This document shows positions 16,137 through 23,291 of a DNA stretch of 30,503 nucleotides, piece after piece. The DNA comes from JAVBKE01 sp031554215 (lineage in GTDB: Bacteria; Bacillota; Bacilli; JARBTR01): positions 1 through 30,503 of the forward strand of contig JAVBKF010000213.1 in NCBI GenBank assembly GCA_031554215.1, written 5' to 3'. Below the pieces are notes generated by a model. That model had not been told where the DNA came from. It worked only from the letters and a program-made list of their open reading frames with translations, and ran no database searches. The position numbers were made by a program, and so were the translations under genes. How positions within the stretch are numbered: the stretch's first letter is position 1; each line of letters begins with the position of its first letter.

Positions 16137-17222
16137 TTACTTTTCAACTAAACTAGTTGTAATTGATTGGAATTCGTCAACATTGTACAAGTCTTCTTCT
16201 TCGGTGTAAACAGTAGTTAGATAATATTTGTCTGTGCCTTCAACAACAGTTGATACATAATATTCTCCTTCATCGGCGATTTCAAACTTGTATGTCTTTG
16301 CGGGTTTCCCATCTACTGGGTCAGCTGAAATCTCTTCAAATCCTGTAAGTTCATAATCCTCTTGTGCATAAGTAACGGCTTCATCGATCGTCATTGGCTG
16401 ACCTTCATCATTTGTTGCATCCTCTTTGAGTATTTGTTCAACATCACAATATACATCATAATCTTCGTTAGCAGCTGCAATTGGGTAATCTTCATCGACT
16501 AAATCTTTTTCCAGCGACCATCCGCCCGGTACTGTTATCTCAAGTTTCCCATCCTCACTTGCAACAGTATGAGGTTCAGTTGGTACATCTGCCTTTGCCT
16601 CTTCTTCATCTGCTGCTTCCTTAGCATCATCTACTGCTTCACCGAGGAGTTCGCTTAGCTCCTCGTACAGGTCCTCGCCTGACGGGTATTCTGGAATCTC
16701 TTTTATGTCAAGCGATTGGTTTATCTCAAGGTAGTCATCCTCTTTAAAGTCATCCTTGTTTTCAGCGGCTGAACCAACAACATATACATTCTCTTTGTCT
16801 TCTAAAACAGATATAACAGCATATGTACCATCAACTTTTGCATTATATGAAATTGTATTCATGTCATCAATTTTATCTTTTGAAATTTCCTTAAATTCAA
16901 TCTCTGTATCTGGGAATGCTTTCTTAAACAAATCACCAGAGATATCCTTTAATTCTAAAGCATCACCATTGGCATCAACTAGGAGTTCCTTACTCATGCC
17001 CATGAATCGAGCACCCATTGTCTCTGCATCATTTATAACAATAATTGCAGAATCAGTAAGTGATTCGTCCTTCTCAATTTTCCAACTTTCAGGAACTTTT
17101 AGTTCCACCTTCTCGTTTGTACTTTTAACAACATGCGTCTTTTCGCCGCAACCAGCAAGGATTGTAGTAGCAAAAACCGATACGCAAATTACCAATGAAA
17201 ATCTTTTTAAACTATTATGCAT
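16137..17222 (-). CDS. Lipoprotein with two PsbP-like/DUF1795-type domains
   Basis: A 361-residue surface lipoprotein. The N-terminus has a signal peptide with lipobox LAGC, so the mature protein is anchored through the Cys just after residue 20. Two similar alpha-beta modules follow: one from VELKVPESWKIEKDES to about residue 180, and one from LEITVPGGWSLEKD to the end. They are separated by an acidic Glu/Asp/Ala-rich linker. Both begin with a (V/I)xVPxxWxxEKD strand typical of PsbP-like folds; their ligand is unknown. The frame extends to 17318, but the ATG at 17222 has GGAGG eight bases before it and gives the signal peptide directly. Single gene, divergent from sua5. Function unknown. Confidence 0.85.
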   Translation of the reverse strand: MHNSLKRFSLVICVSVFATTILAGCGEKTHVVKSTNEKVELKVPESWKIEKDESLTDSAIIVINDAETMGARFMGMSKELLVDANGDALELKDISGDLFKKAFPDTEIEFKEISKDKIDDMNTISYNAKVDGTYAVISVLEDKENVYVVGSAAENKDDFKEDDYLEINQSLDIKEIPEYPSGEDLYEELSELLGEAVDDAKEAADEEEAKADVPTEPHTVASEDGKLEITVPGGWSLEKDLVDEDYPIAAANEDYDVYCDVEQILKEDATNDEGQPMTIDEAVTYAQEDYELTGFEEISADPVDGKPAKTYKFEIADEGEYYVSTVVEGTDKYYLTTVYTEEEDLYNVDEFQSITTSLVEK

Positions 17223-17306
17223 AATATTTCCTCCTTTTTTATTCAGAATAATAGTAACAGTTTCCAGTAATGGAATCAATGGAATATATTTCTTTTTGGC
17301 ATATTT

Positions 17307-17334
17307 ATTATATTGCAATGCAGGTTATAAAGGC
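17307..17334 (-). promoter_or_regulatory. Weak candidate promoter of the lipoprotein gene
   Basis: On the minus strand a perfect TATAAT (17307-17312) lies 16 bases from a poor -35 (GCCTTT), about 80 bases before the ATG. Confidence 0.35.
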
Positions 17335-17452
17335 TTCTTAATATAATATTTCTCAGCAATTGTGACGAATCTGATAGCATTGAAAATCAATGGAGAAATA
17401 AATTAAAAAAATGCCAAAAAAACTAAAAGGCTTAGTAATGTTGATAGACAGC

Positions 17453-17481
17453 TTGTTTTCCCCCTATCATTTTCTTATACT
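17453..17481 (+). promoter_or_regulatory. Sigma-A-type promoter of sua5
   Basis: TTGTTT and TATACT are separated by exactly 17 bases, and the -10 box ends 43 bases before the chosen ATG. Confidence 0.65.
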
Positions 17482-17524
17482 AGAACTAAAGATTTATTAT
17501 CTATGAAGGAAGTTGGCAAAATTA

Positions 17525-18589
17525 ATGGACACACACATCTGGAAGATTTCTGATACTGAAACAGCAGTGGGTCAGAAGAAGATTCGTGCAGCTGCGCGCT
17601 ACCTTGCTGAGGGGGAACTCGTAGCCTTTCCTACTGAGACAGTTTATGGTCTAGGAGCCAATGCGCTGGCAGATGAAGCGGTAAGTAAAGTTTTTGCGGC
17701 AAAAGGTCGTCCATCAGATAATCCGCTTATTGTCCATATAGCAGGTCAAGAAGACCTGTTTGAATTAGTTGAGCACATACCTGAAACAGCAGAAAAGTTG
17801 ATGGCGGAGTTTTGGCCAGGTCCACTAACCCTTGTATTCAACAGTAAACCCAACAAGTTTTCAAGTTTAGTGACAGCAGGGCTAGATTCAATCGCAATAC
17901 GAATGCCTGATCACCCGATAGCGCTAGCCATTATTCGTTCTGCAGGGGTGCCAATTGCTGCGCCAAGTGCCAATCTTTCTGGTCGTCCCAGCCCAACCAC
18001 AGCTGCACATGTTTACGAGGATCTTGCTGGTCTCATCTCAGGCATTGTTGATGGCGGAGGCACAAAAGTTGGTGTTGAATCTACGGTTGTTGATGTTACT
18101 AGAAATATGCCAATCATTTTACGTCAAGGCGGAATCACGCAATCACAGCTTGAAAGCTGTGTCGGGAAGGTTCTAGTCGATCCAGGTCTTAGTACAGCCG
18201 CAGCTGCACCGAAGTCGCCTGGCCAAAAATATCAGCACTATGCTCCGAGGGCACCTTTCATCTTAATAAGCGGCTCACCAGTATTCATACAAGAAGAGAT
18301 TAATAAAATGAAAGCGCATGGTAAGAAGGTAGGCATATACACTTGGCAAGAACATAAGTCCTTCTATCAGGCAGATGTAATAGCGGCTAAAGGGAGCAAA
18401 AACAATTTAGCTAGCGTTGCTGAAACGATGTACGCAGAACTTCGTGCCTTTGACCAAACAAAAGTCGACATTATTTTTGGAGAAGTTGTCCCTAGGCAAG
18501 GGATTGGTGAGGCGATCATGGATCGGCTCCGGAGAGCGTCTGGGAATCAGACGATGAAGGAAATGACGGATGAGGAATTTCAAGAATAA
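17525..18589 (+). CDS. ywlC: L-threonylcarbamoyladenylate synthase (Sua5/YwlC)
   Basis: Makes threonylcarbamoyl-AMP from threonine, bicarbonate and ATP for the t6A modification of tRNAs reading ANN codons. The TsaC/YrdC domain covers about residues 15-210, with AFPTETVYGLGANA, AKGRPSDNPLIVHI and SANLSGRPSPT. The extra Sua5 C-terminal domain follows, including the linker KSPGQKYQHYAPRAPF. The frame opens at TTG 17513, but I choose the in-frame ATG at 17525 (MDTHIWKI), which aligns with the start of the Bacillus protein and leaves GGAAG about 11 bases upstream. In Bacillus this gene lies near spoIIR and mntP. The neighbourhood is retained here but interrupted by cytochrome genes. Confidence 0.93.
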   Translation: MDTHIWKISDTETAVGQKKIRAAARYLAEGELVAFPTETVYGLGANALADEAVSKVFAAKGRPSDNPLIVHIAGQEDLFELVEHIPETAEKLMAEFWPGPLTLVFNSKPNKFSSLVTAGLDSIAIRMPDHPIALAIIRSAGVPIAAPSANLSGRPSPTTAAHVYEDLAGLISGIVDGGGTKVGVESTVVDVTRNMPIILRQGGITQSQLESCVGKVLVDPGLSTAAAAPKSPGQKYQHYAPRAPFILISGSPVFIQEEINKMKAHGKKVGIYTWQEHKSFYQADVIAAKGSKNNLASVAETMYAELRAFDQTKVDIIFGEVVPRQGIGEAIMDRLRRASGNQTMKEMTDEEFQE

Positions 18590-18622
18590 CTAATTTTATC
18601 AACTAATGCTATATTTCACAGA

Positions 18623-18656
18623 AAAGGCTCGATTTCATGAGGATTGTGCCTTTTTA
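18623..18656 (+). terminator. Terminator of sua5
   Basis: AAAGGC pairs with GCCTTT, with an inner CGAT/ATTG helix after one T-T mismatch, followed by T's. It starts 34 bases after the stop. Confidence 0.7.
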
Positions 18657-18705
18657 ATTTGAATACAAATCAGCGATATGGAAAAAACAGGTACTTTCGT
18701 TCGCG

Positions 18706-18725
18706 GATAGTTCACAGATAGTTCA
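18706..18725 (+). repeat. Direct repeat abutting the cytochrome promoter
   Basis: GATAGTTCA occurs twice with an 11-base period (18706-18714 and 18717-18725), and the second copy touches the -35 box. Two identical half-sites one helical turn apart just upstream of -35 are typical of a dimeric activator or response-regulator site. The binding protein is not known. Confidence 0.6.
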
Positions 18726-18754
18726 TTGAATGTACTGGAAATGTGTGAGATACT
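18726..18754 (+). promoter_or_regulatory. Promoter of the multihaem cytochrome cluster
   Basis: TTGAAT and GATACT are separated by 17 bases, with an extended -10 TG (TGAGATACT). The boxes are each four of six to consensus, which suits an activator-dependent promoter. The start codon is 42 bases further. Confidence 0.6.
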
Positions 18755-18796
18755 TTACTAAATGAGCTAAAGAGTTGGGTAATAAGGGGAATAAAT

Positions 18797-20086
18797 ATGG
18801 GGAAGAGTAGCATAGAAAAACCAAAGAAACGTGGGTTTTTTAAGCGAATTAAGTCAATTGATTGGTCGAATCCAGTCAATAAATGGAGAGCTGCACTGTT
18901 TGGAACAGTGGGGCTTGTTGTCGTGTTAGCGATTTCTGCGGGGGCAGTAGTGGCAACAAATAGTTCGCAATTTTGTAAATCGTGTCATGAGATGGCACCA
19001 GAGTATACGACTTATAAGAATTCAGCGCATGCTGAAGCAGAGTGTGTAGACTGTCATGTTGCACCAGGAAATGTAGCGCAGGAACTTGGACACAAAGTAA
19101 AATCTTTGAAAGAAGTGTATTACCATGTGATTGGCATTCCTAATCCTATACATAGTACAGAAGAAGAAGCGGTTTTGAATGAAAACTGTCAGACTTGTCA
19201 CTCAGAAAATCGTAATGTTACACCGACTGATAGCGGATTAAAAGTGGAACATCAGAAGCATATTGATGAGGGTGTTTTGTGTATTAACTGTCACTCAGGT
19301 GTTGCACACGGTAAGGTAGCTGAACGGGGACTCATTTACGAAGAAGATCTTAAATATTGGCGTAATGATGATCTGGAAACCCCAGCCAAGCTAGTGACAG
19401 ATGCAGAAAGAAAAACGAACATGGGTACTTGTATCGAATGTCATACGAAGGTTAATGCCGGGGAAGAACCGTATGAAGATGTAGAATATGCGTTGCCAAT
19501 GATGGAAGTGCCAGAAAACCACCGCGAACGTGCGACATTGGTATATGAATTTACAAATGAAGACACTGGTAAACCGATGAAACAGGCGGATATGCTTGAA
19601 ATTGTTTCAAACGAAGGTGAAAATGTCAAAATTTCAAATGACTGTGCAACTTGCCATGAAACAATCACAACACCTGAAACACATGCCGATGAAAATTGGA
19701 TAAATGGTCATGGTGATGATGCGATGCAAAATGTCGATGAATGTGTCACTTGTCATAGTGAAGAAAACTGGGTACGCAGACTTGAACATGAAGAAAGTTA
19801 TACGGCAGCCATCGATGATGCAACAGGTGAACAGCCAGAATCAGTTGCAGAGAAAGCGAGAGCAAATGAGTATTGTAATGACTGTCATAAAGAAAGACCT
19901 GAAAGTCATGACGAGGATCGCTGGCTCGTAATGCACGCAACAACCTCAACGACACCAGAAGCTAAACAAAACTGTTACGTATGTCACGACAAGGAAGATC
20001 CTAAGAAAGGTGAAGAATCAAACGCACCAGCTGGAGACCTTACTTGTGAAACATGTCACTCAACTGGATTTAAAAGTGAGGGCTAA
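18797..20086 (+). CDS. Membrane-anchored decahaem c-type cytochrome with NapC/NrfH-like N-terminus
   Basis: A 429-residue cytochrome with one N-terminal membrane helix (about 31-53) and ten CxxCH haem sites, whose first Cys are 60, 83, 131, 162, 212, 283, 316, 360, 393 and 417. The first four follow the NapC/NirT/NrfH plan. Site one is CKSCHEM, where the Met after the motif is the haem ligand in NrfH. The fourth has HQKH upstream and CINCHSGVAHG. This part would oxidise menaquinol. Six further haems extend outward, so it can pass electrons beyond the membrane surface. NapC-type proteins usually have four or five haems. First gene of the cluster, with AAGGGGA before its ATG. The next gene is a clear paralogue. 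Terminal acceptor unknown. Confidence 0.92.
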   Translation: MGKSSIEKPKKRGFFKRIKSIDWSNPVNKWRAALFGTVGLVVVLAISAGAVVATNSSQFCKSCHEMAPEYTTYKNSAHAEAECVDCHVAPGNVAQELGHKVKSLKEVYYHVIGIPNPIHSTEEEAVLNENCQTCHSENRNVTPTDSGLKVEHQKHIDEGVLCINCHSGVAHGKVAERGLIYEEDLKYWRNDDLETPAKLVTDAERKTNMGTCIECHTKVNAGEEPYEDVEYALPMMEVPENHRERATLVYEFTNEDTGKPMKQADMLEIVSNEGENVKISNDCATCHETITTPETHADENWINGHGDDAMQNVDECVTCHSEENWVRRLEHEESYTAAIDDATGEQPESVAEKARANEYCNDCHKERPESHDEDRWLVMHATTSTTPEAKQNCYVCHDKEDPKKGEESNAPAGDLTCETCHSTGFKSEG

Positions 20087-20113
20087 ACAGGTCAGTTAAT
20101 GAATGAATCCTAC

Positions 20114-20157
20114 ATAGATGTTCTCCCTGTCTTTTAGTGACAAGGGGGAACATCTAT
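20114..20157 (+). other. Strong intergenic hairpin between the two membrane cytochromes
   Basis: ATAGATGTTC pairs perfectly with GAACATCTAT; the inner stem continues with TCCCT/AGGGG and GTC/GAC after a one-base bulge, giving about 18 pairs with a 7-base loop. No T run follows, so it is more likely an mRNA processing or stability element than a full terminator. Confidence 0.7.
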
Positions 20158-20204
20158 CATCTATATTTATGGAGAAACTAAGGTGCTAGGTTAAGGAGAG
20201 GGCA

Positions 20205-21374
20205 ATGGATAAAAAGCCATTAAACACAAGGGGAAAATCTAGTAAATTATCGAACACGAAGTGGCTGAAAATAGGTTTAGTTGGATTTCTTGTCGTAGTG
20301 GGGCTGCTTATTTTAGGAATGATTACGAGTAAGGTAGCGACTAGTTCAGCAGTTTGCGCTTCGTGCCATGAAATGAGTCCTGAGGTACATACGTGGGAAG
20401 CATCTGCCCACTCGTCAGTTGAGTGCGTAGATTGTCACTATGAACCTGGATTTTCCGGGAAACTTGAGGCGCAGGGTGATTTCTTTGTTCGCGCTTTTAA
20501 GAAAGTAACCAATACAGCGGAAGATCCGATTGAAATACATGGGACGATTCCTGATTCGGCCTGTGAAAGTTGTCATACCATGGAAAATAGAACCGTATCA
20601 CCGAATGGTGACACAATACCAGAGCATGATCAGCATAAGGAGAAAAATGTTGATTGCGTAGAATGTCATTCTGGTGTTGCACACGGCAATGTTGATGAGC
20701 GCAAGTTATCAGACTCAGACAGCTATGATGATTGGTCTGAAGCATCCGGTGTACAGGCAATGAAGTCGCCATCGGGTACTGGGAGTTTGGTGTCAATGGA
20801 GGATTGTACGAGTTGTCATGAGAGCCGAGATGTTTCAAATGAATGTGCAACCTGCCATAGCACTGGTATGAAACTAGAAAGTCACAATGATCCAAGCTTT
20901 GCGACATCACTTCATGGCGCAGGGGCAAAAGAGGATATTGCAAGTTGTAACACTTGTCACAAATATATGTCAGAAACAGAAATTACTGTGGTCGGGAATG
21001 AAAGTTCTTCAGCTTCAAGCTACTTAAATGATGGTGAGAAACAAACGATACCACCGAAAGAGTACATACGACAAAATGATTTTTGTAGGGATTGCCATAG
21101 CCAGAGACCGCCAAGTCATGATGAAGCTTTCTTTGGAAAACATGGAATGATGGCTGAGACTGAAAAGGAAAAATGCCTGACTTGTCATGACGAAACACCA
21201 GGACCAACACCACAAATTTCAACGGTTAATTGTAGTACTTGTCACGAAGATTCACATGAATATCAATGGCAAACACAGCATCCAAGGACATCGTCGCCAC
21301 CCACAAAGTTGGCCAACGATTGCTATAGCTGTCATGCGGAGAGTCAGTGTAAGACATGTCATCTCGCATCCTAG
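20205..21374 (+). CDS. Membrane-anchored dodecahaem c-type cytochrome with NapC/NrfH-like N-terminus
   Basis: A 389-residue cytochrome with one membrane helix (about 20-41) and twelve CxxCH sites, first Cys at 51, 74, 120, 151, 201, 214, 248, 294, 324, 343, 373 and 382. Its first four sites match those of the upstream decahaem protein (CASCHEM, CVDCH, CESCH, CVECHSGVAHG). The stretch with RDCHSQRPPSHDE also corresponds to CNDCHKERPESHDE there, so the two arose by duplication. It ends with two sites only five residues apart (CYSCHAESQCKTCH), implying tightly stacked haems. About one haem per 32 residues is a very high density. The ribosome site AAGGAGAGGG precedes the ATG. Proposed role: quinol oxidation and electron transfer across the wall. 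Direct partners are not established. Confidence 0.92.
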   Translation: MDKKPLNTRGKSSKLSNTKWLKIGLVGFLVVVGLLILGMITSKVATSSAVCASCHEMSPEVHTWEASAHSSVECVDCHYEPGFSGKLEAQGDFFVRAFKKVTNTAEDPIEIHGTIPDSACESCHTMENRTVSPNGDTIPEHDQHKEKNVDCVECHSGVAHGNVDERKLSDSDSYDDWSEASGVQAMKSPSGTGSLVSMEDCTSCHESRDVSNECATCHSTGMKLESHNDPSFATSLHGAGAKEDIASCNTCHKYMSETEITVVGNESSSASSYLNDGEKQTIPPKEYIRQNDFCRDCHSQRPPSHDEAFFGKHGMMAETEKEKCLTCHDETPGPTPQISTVNCSTCHEDSHEYQWQTQHPRTSSPPTKLANDCYSCHAESQCKTCHLAS

Positions 21375-21434
21375 CCTAGCCCATGATAGACAATAGCCGA
21401 ATGAAAAAGATGTTAGTATCGAAGGAGGAAGACC

Positions 21435-22145
21435 ATGACTGAAGAGATCGAAAAGCAGTTAGATAAACAGAATTGGGCAGTGGTAGGGAACGAACCACCT
21501 AGTCGTACAGAAAAAACAAATCAAAACGATGTTTTTACCAAGAAGCAATCAATCCTTCTATTGTCAGGAACGCTCGTTGTTAGTCTTGTCATTGGATTTA
21601 TCATTTGTTCTCAATTCATCTGGAAAAGTGTTGATGAAAGAAACCTTGACGTAACGCTCAAGTCGGGAATTGAAGCTGTTGATAAAAGCCCGAACGATCC
21701 TGAAAGCAGAGTTGAACTTGGATTTGCCTACCAACAAGCTGGTGAAAATAAGAAGGCAATGGAACAATTTGATGTTGCCATTGACCTTGATGACAATTAC
21801 TATCCTGCCTATTTGAATAAAGCGATACTGTTAGAAAAACAAGAAAAGTATAGTGATGCTTTAGAGGTTGCAACAGAAGCGGAGCAATTATCACCTGATA
21901 GTTATGAACCTAAACTAATTAAGGGACGTTGCTTATATGCACTAGAAGATTACGATAAAGCCAAGGACATATTGGCAGAAGCCGAGAAACTTAGTCCTGG
22001 TAATGTAGAGATTATCTATCAAGCTGGACTTGTCGCTGAAGCGCAAGGAGATAAAGAGGCAGCTGCAAAGATTTACGAAGAAGCGCTATCCTATGATCCT
22101 ACTTATAAAGAAGCAAGTGAGGCGTTAGAAAGAGTGCAAAAGTAA
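21435..22145 (+). CDS. Membrane-anchored TPR protein of the cytochrome cluster
   Basis: A 236-residue protein with a short cytoplasmic N-terminus, one membrane helix (about 39-59) and an extracytoplasmic domain of about four TPR repeats (73-230). The repeats include PESRVELGFAYQQAGENKKA, YYPAYLNKAILLEKQEKYSD and VEIIYQAGLVAEAQGDKEAA. TPR domains bind peptides. In System I the TPR protein CcmI presents apocytochromes to CcmF and CcmH; no CcmI is found in the ccm operon here, so this protein is a candidate substitute. It could equally be a scaffold for the assembled cytochromes. AAGGAGG precedes the ATG, 60 bases after the dodecahaem gene. Confidence 0.85.
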   Translation: MTEEIEKQLDKQNWAVVGNEPPSRTEKTNQNDVFTKKQSILLLSGTLVVSLVIGFIICSQFIWKSVDERNLDVTLKSGIEAVDKSPNDPESRVELGFAYQQAGENKKAMEQFDVAIDLDDNYYPAYLNKAILLEKQEKYSDALEVATEAEQLSPDSYEPKLIKGRCLYALEDYDKAKDILAEAEKLSPGNVEIIYQAGLVAEAQGDKEAAAKIYEEALSYDPTYKEASEALERVQK

Positions 22146-22215
22146 TTCTGGTGCTCATCTGACGAGTAGTGATCAATCGTAGACGCAGTTATTTCAGAAG
22201 GGAAGTCTAAAGACA

Positions 22216-23178
22216 TTGAAGAAAAAGCGAGTATATACGTATATGGCTCTAATCGTACTATTTGTTGTTGCCTTGTTTTCGGTAATCACTTACTTCGGGT
22301 TTGGAACACAGGTAGCTACAGGCAATACTGAAGGTACAGGAGAAGATATTCCTGAGTTTCAAGGAATGATTCAGGGGACTGGAGAGTATAAGCTGAAAGA
22401 TCCAATGGACGTTTTTGTAGATAGCGGGAATGTTTATGTATCTGATACTGGTAACGATCGTGTCATTGTGTTTGATAAATCCGGGGAACCAAAGATGGCA
22501 ATTGGTAGCGAAGGTACAGGACCTGGTCAATTCAAATTTCCTTATGGTGTTTCAGTTGATAGTGATGGCAATATTTACGTCGCTGATATGTATAACAATA
22601 CCATTTCAATATTTGATCAGACAGGAAAGTTTGTGAAATATTTCGAGCCTGAGGGTGGTTATCAATTTAATGGTCCGAGCGGGATTCGTATTTATGATGA
22701 CAAACTATATGTACCTGAAGTTAACACTGGTAATATTTCTGTATTCAATTTGAACGGGAAACGAGAACTGTTCATTGAAAACAGCAATGAAGAAGGACTT
22801 CATCTAGAGAAGCCTAATGGTCTTACGGTCGATGAGGGTGGCAATATTTATGTAGCAGATCCTGGCCTTGCAGTCGTCAAAGTGTTTGATAAAAAAGGAA
22901 AATATATCAAAGACATCACTGGTAAAAAAGAAGGAGAAGGATCCACAATGTCGAGTCCACGAGGTGTAGTGGTGGATGACAATGGTAGAATTCTAGTTTC
23001 CGATAAGATTGGGCATGAGATTTTCGGATTCAGTTATAAAAATAAACAAACCGTTTCCTTTGGTGAGATGGGTACCAATGCAGGTCAGTTCTTATTCCCA
23101 ACTGGGATGTTTATCGATAATACTGGAATGATCTATATTGTTGATTCAACAAATGGTAGAATTCAAATGTTTAAGTAA
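22216..23178 (+). CDS. Membrane-anchored six-bladed NHL-repeat protein
   Basis: A 320-residue protein with an N-terminal membrane anchor (about 8-28) and six NHL repeats making a beta-propeller outside the membrane. Examples are DPMDVFVDSGNVYVSDTGND, FPYGVSVDSDGNIYVAD, KPNGLTVDEGGNIYVAD and FPTGMFIDNTGMIYIVDSTN. NHL propellers bind proteins or other ligands and often accompany multihaem cytochrome genes in metal reducers. They may act in assembly or export; the function here is not shown. The start is a TTG with GAAGGGAAG upstream; no better ATG exists before the anchor. It lies 70 bases after the TPR gene and belongs to the same cluster. Confidence 0.87.
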   Translation: MKKKRVYTYMALIVLFVVALFSVITYFGFGTQVATGNTEGTGEDIPEFQGMIQGTGEYKLKDPMDVFVDSGNVYVSDTGNDRVIVFDKSGEPKMAIGSEGTGPGQFKFPYGVSVDSDGNIYVADMYNNTISIFDQTGKFVKYFEPEGGYQFNGPSGIRIYDDKLYVPEVNTGNISVFNLNGKRELFIENSNEEGLHLEKPNGLTVDEGGNIYVADPGLAVVKVFDKKGKYIKDITGKKEGEGSTMSSPRGVVVDDNGRILVSDKIGHEIFGFSYKNKQTVSFGEMGTNAGQFLFPTGMFIDNTGMIYIVDSTNGRIQMFK

Positions 23179-23208
23179 GAATGGTTTATCTAAGGGGGTG
23201 ATGGCTAG

Positions 23209-23237
23209 GGGACAGCTATTATAAACGTTCCCATAAT
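23209..23237 (+). promoter_or_regulatory. Candidate promoter of the hexahaem gene
   Basis: GGGACA and CATAAT are separated by 17 bases, 54 bases before the ATG. Four and five of six consensus bases. This would allow separate, possibly higher expression of the secreted cytochrome. Confidence 0.4.
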
Positions 23238-23291
23238 GATCGTTTTACAAAAAAACTTTATTACTTTTTTTACAGAAAGGGGGAAGAAAAA

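Noticed and set aside
16756..17346. 196-codon plus-strand frame opposite the lipoprotein gene
   Set aside because: The minus frame has a ribosome site, signal peptide and lipobox; the plus frame has none and is Ser/Ile-rich, as expected of a shadow.
20497..20943. 148-codon minus-strand frame opposite the dodecahaem gene
   Set aside because: It is a shadow of the cytochrome gene: histidine/leucine-rich because it reads the CxxCH codons in reverse, and the forward frame has twelve haem motifs.
23179..23291. Possible c-di-GMP (GEMM) riboswitch before the hexahaem gene, by analogy with some cytochrome genes
   Set aside because: The conserved CAGGGCAAACC-like and GACGCAAAGCC-like bases are not present.
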